Notes under the pieces: model-generated
Told to the model about the DNA's origin: nothing
The model's input: the letters and a program-made list of their open reading frames with translations, nothing else
The model's database searches: none
NCBI GenBank assembly: GCA_031280635.1
Contig: JAITGK010000069.1
Coordinates: forward strand, 1-55,861
Reading direction: 5' to 3'
Source of the DNA: Synergistaceae bacterium
Lineage (GTDB): Bacteria > Synergistota > Synergistia > Synergistales > Aminobacteriaceae
Length of the DNA: 55,861 nucleotides
Position numbers and translations under genes: made by a program
Part shown: piece by piece, positions 55,662-55,861 of the stretch
Numbering within the stretch: position 1 is the first letter of the stretch
Layout of the letters: each line of letters opens with the position of its first letter

Positions 55662-55861
55662 TCATAGGATGGTTTTTACGCCATGGAATCGGGAAAAGGC
55701 CAGCCAAATCCTGTCCCGCAGAAATGAGGCCATGGCACAAATACCATAAACCAGGCAGAGGATACAGCGCCATCTGGCAAATGTTCTTTTAGTCTGTTCC
55801 CAAGCCTGAGTCAGCCCGAAAGAATTCTTGATGACATTGAATGCCGTCTCTGCGCTCCATC
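55662..55861 (-). pseudogene. Fragment of a second transposase (continues beyond the window)
   Basis: From the window edge one minus-strand frame reads WSAETAFNVIKNSFGLTQAW, then RTFARWRCILCLVYGICAM, ending at 55662. The pattern (R-x-ETAFN, then a hydrophobic helix) fits the C-terminal end of a DDE transposase. Downstream, to about 55500, other frames stay open for short stretches without a convincing product, so the region looks like decayed insertion DNA. Confidence 0.45.

Overview
The window comes from a GC-rich, anaerobic, amino-acid-fermenting diderm bacterium, most likely a member of the Synergistota. The evidence is a Synerg-CTERM-like C-terminal sorting signal on the first gene, an iorA-iorB plus ADP-forming acyl-CoA synthetase operon for 2-oxo-acid fermentation, acetate kinase, a five-gene branched-chain amino acid ABC transporter, a type IV pilus alignment complex with secretin, and a Firmicutes-like efp/CD1247/Asp23/nusB/xseA run. 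Start codons are mixed, with many GTG and TTG. No plasmid, prophage or CRISPR signal was seen.

Layout, left to right: the 3' part of a secreted repeat protein with putative Ig (He_PIG) domains; htrA; tRNA-Thr and tRNA-Tyr; a Na/Pi cotransporter; a hybrid histidine kinase overlapping pbpC; two uncharacterised secreted proteins; the iorA-iorB-acd operon; tmcAL divergent from ackA-yceD-rpmF; an exosortase with its presumed dedicated VIT-domain substrate; cysS; a 63-residue orphan protein; a cupin protein; pilM-N-O-P-Q with a structured leader; efp, a zinc-ribbon protein, an Asp23/Gls24 protein, a small membrane protein, nusB and xseA; ahcY-mtaD; a HAD phosphatase with a thioredoxin-domain (SPATA20/YyaL) protein; a DUF4139 protein, a membrane protein with a degenerate GGDEF domain and a metallophosphoesterase; the thrC-thrB-rrf2-flippase operon; livG-F-J-H-M; tRNA-Asn; and transposase debris at the right edge.

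How the genes fit together: branched-chain and other hydrophobic amino acids would enter through Liv. Aryl and related 2-oxo acids are oxidised by IorAB to acyl-CoA, and the ADP-forming synthetase and AckA recover ATP from acyl-CoA and acetyl phosphate. TmcAL, encoded divergently from ackA, uses acetate to modify tRNA. AhcY and MtaD both clear S-adenosylhomocysteine.

Two things stand out. First, at least eight copies of a modular hairpin repeat of about 65-115 bp sit between genes. Its ends read GGAAGCRCTGATTAA and its core holds one to three G/C-rich stem-loops. Four genes (the first CDS, pbpC, the metallophosphoesterase and the flippase) take their stop codon from a copy, and a separate 87-bp MITE supplies the htrA stop. 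Second, there is a self-contained exosortase pair: a seven-gene-sized stretch of only two overlapping genes, one a VIT protein ending in PEPEEW-TM-basic residues and the other an exosortase fused to an EpsI-like domain. All functional calls rest on reading the sequence by eye; no database search was run.
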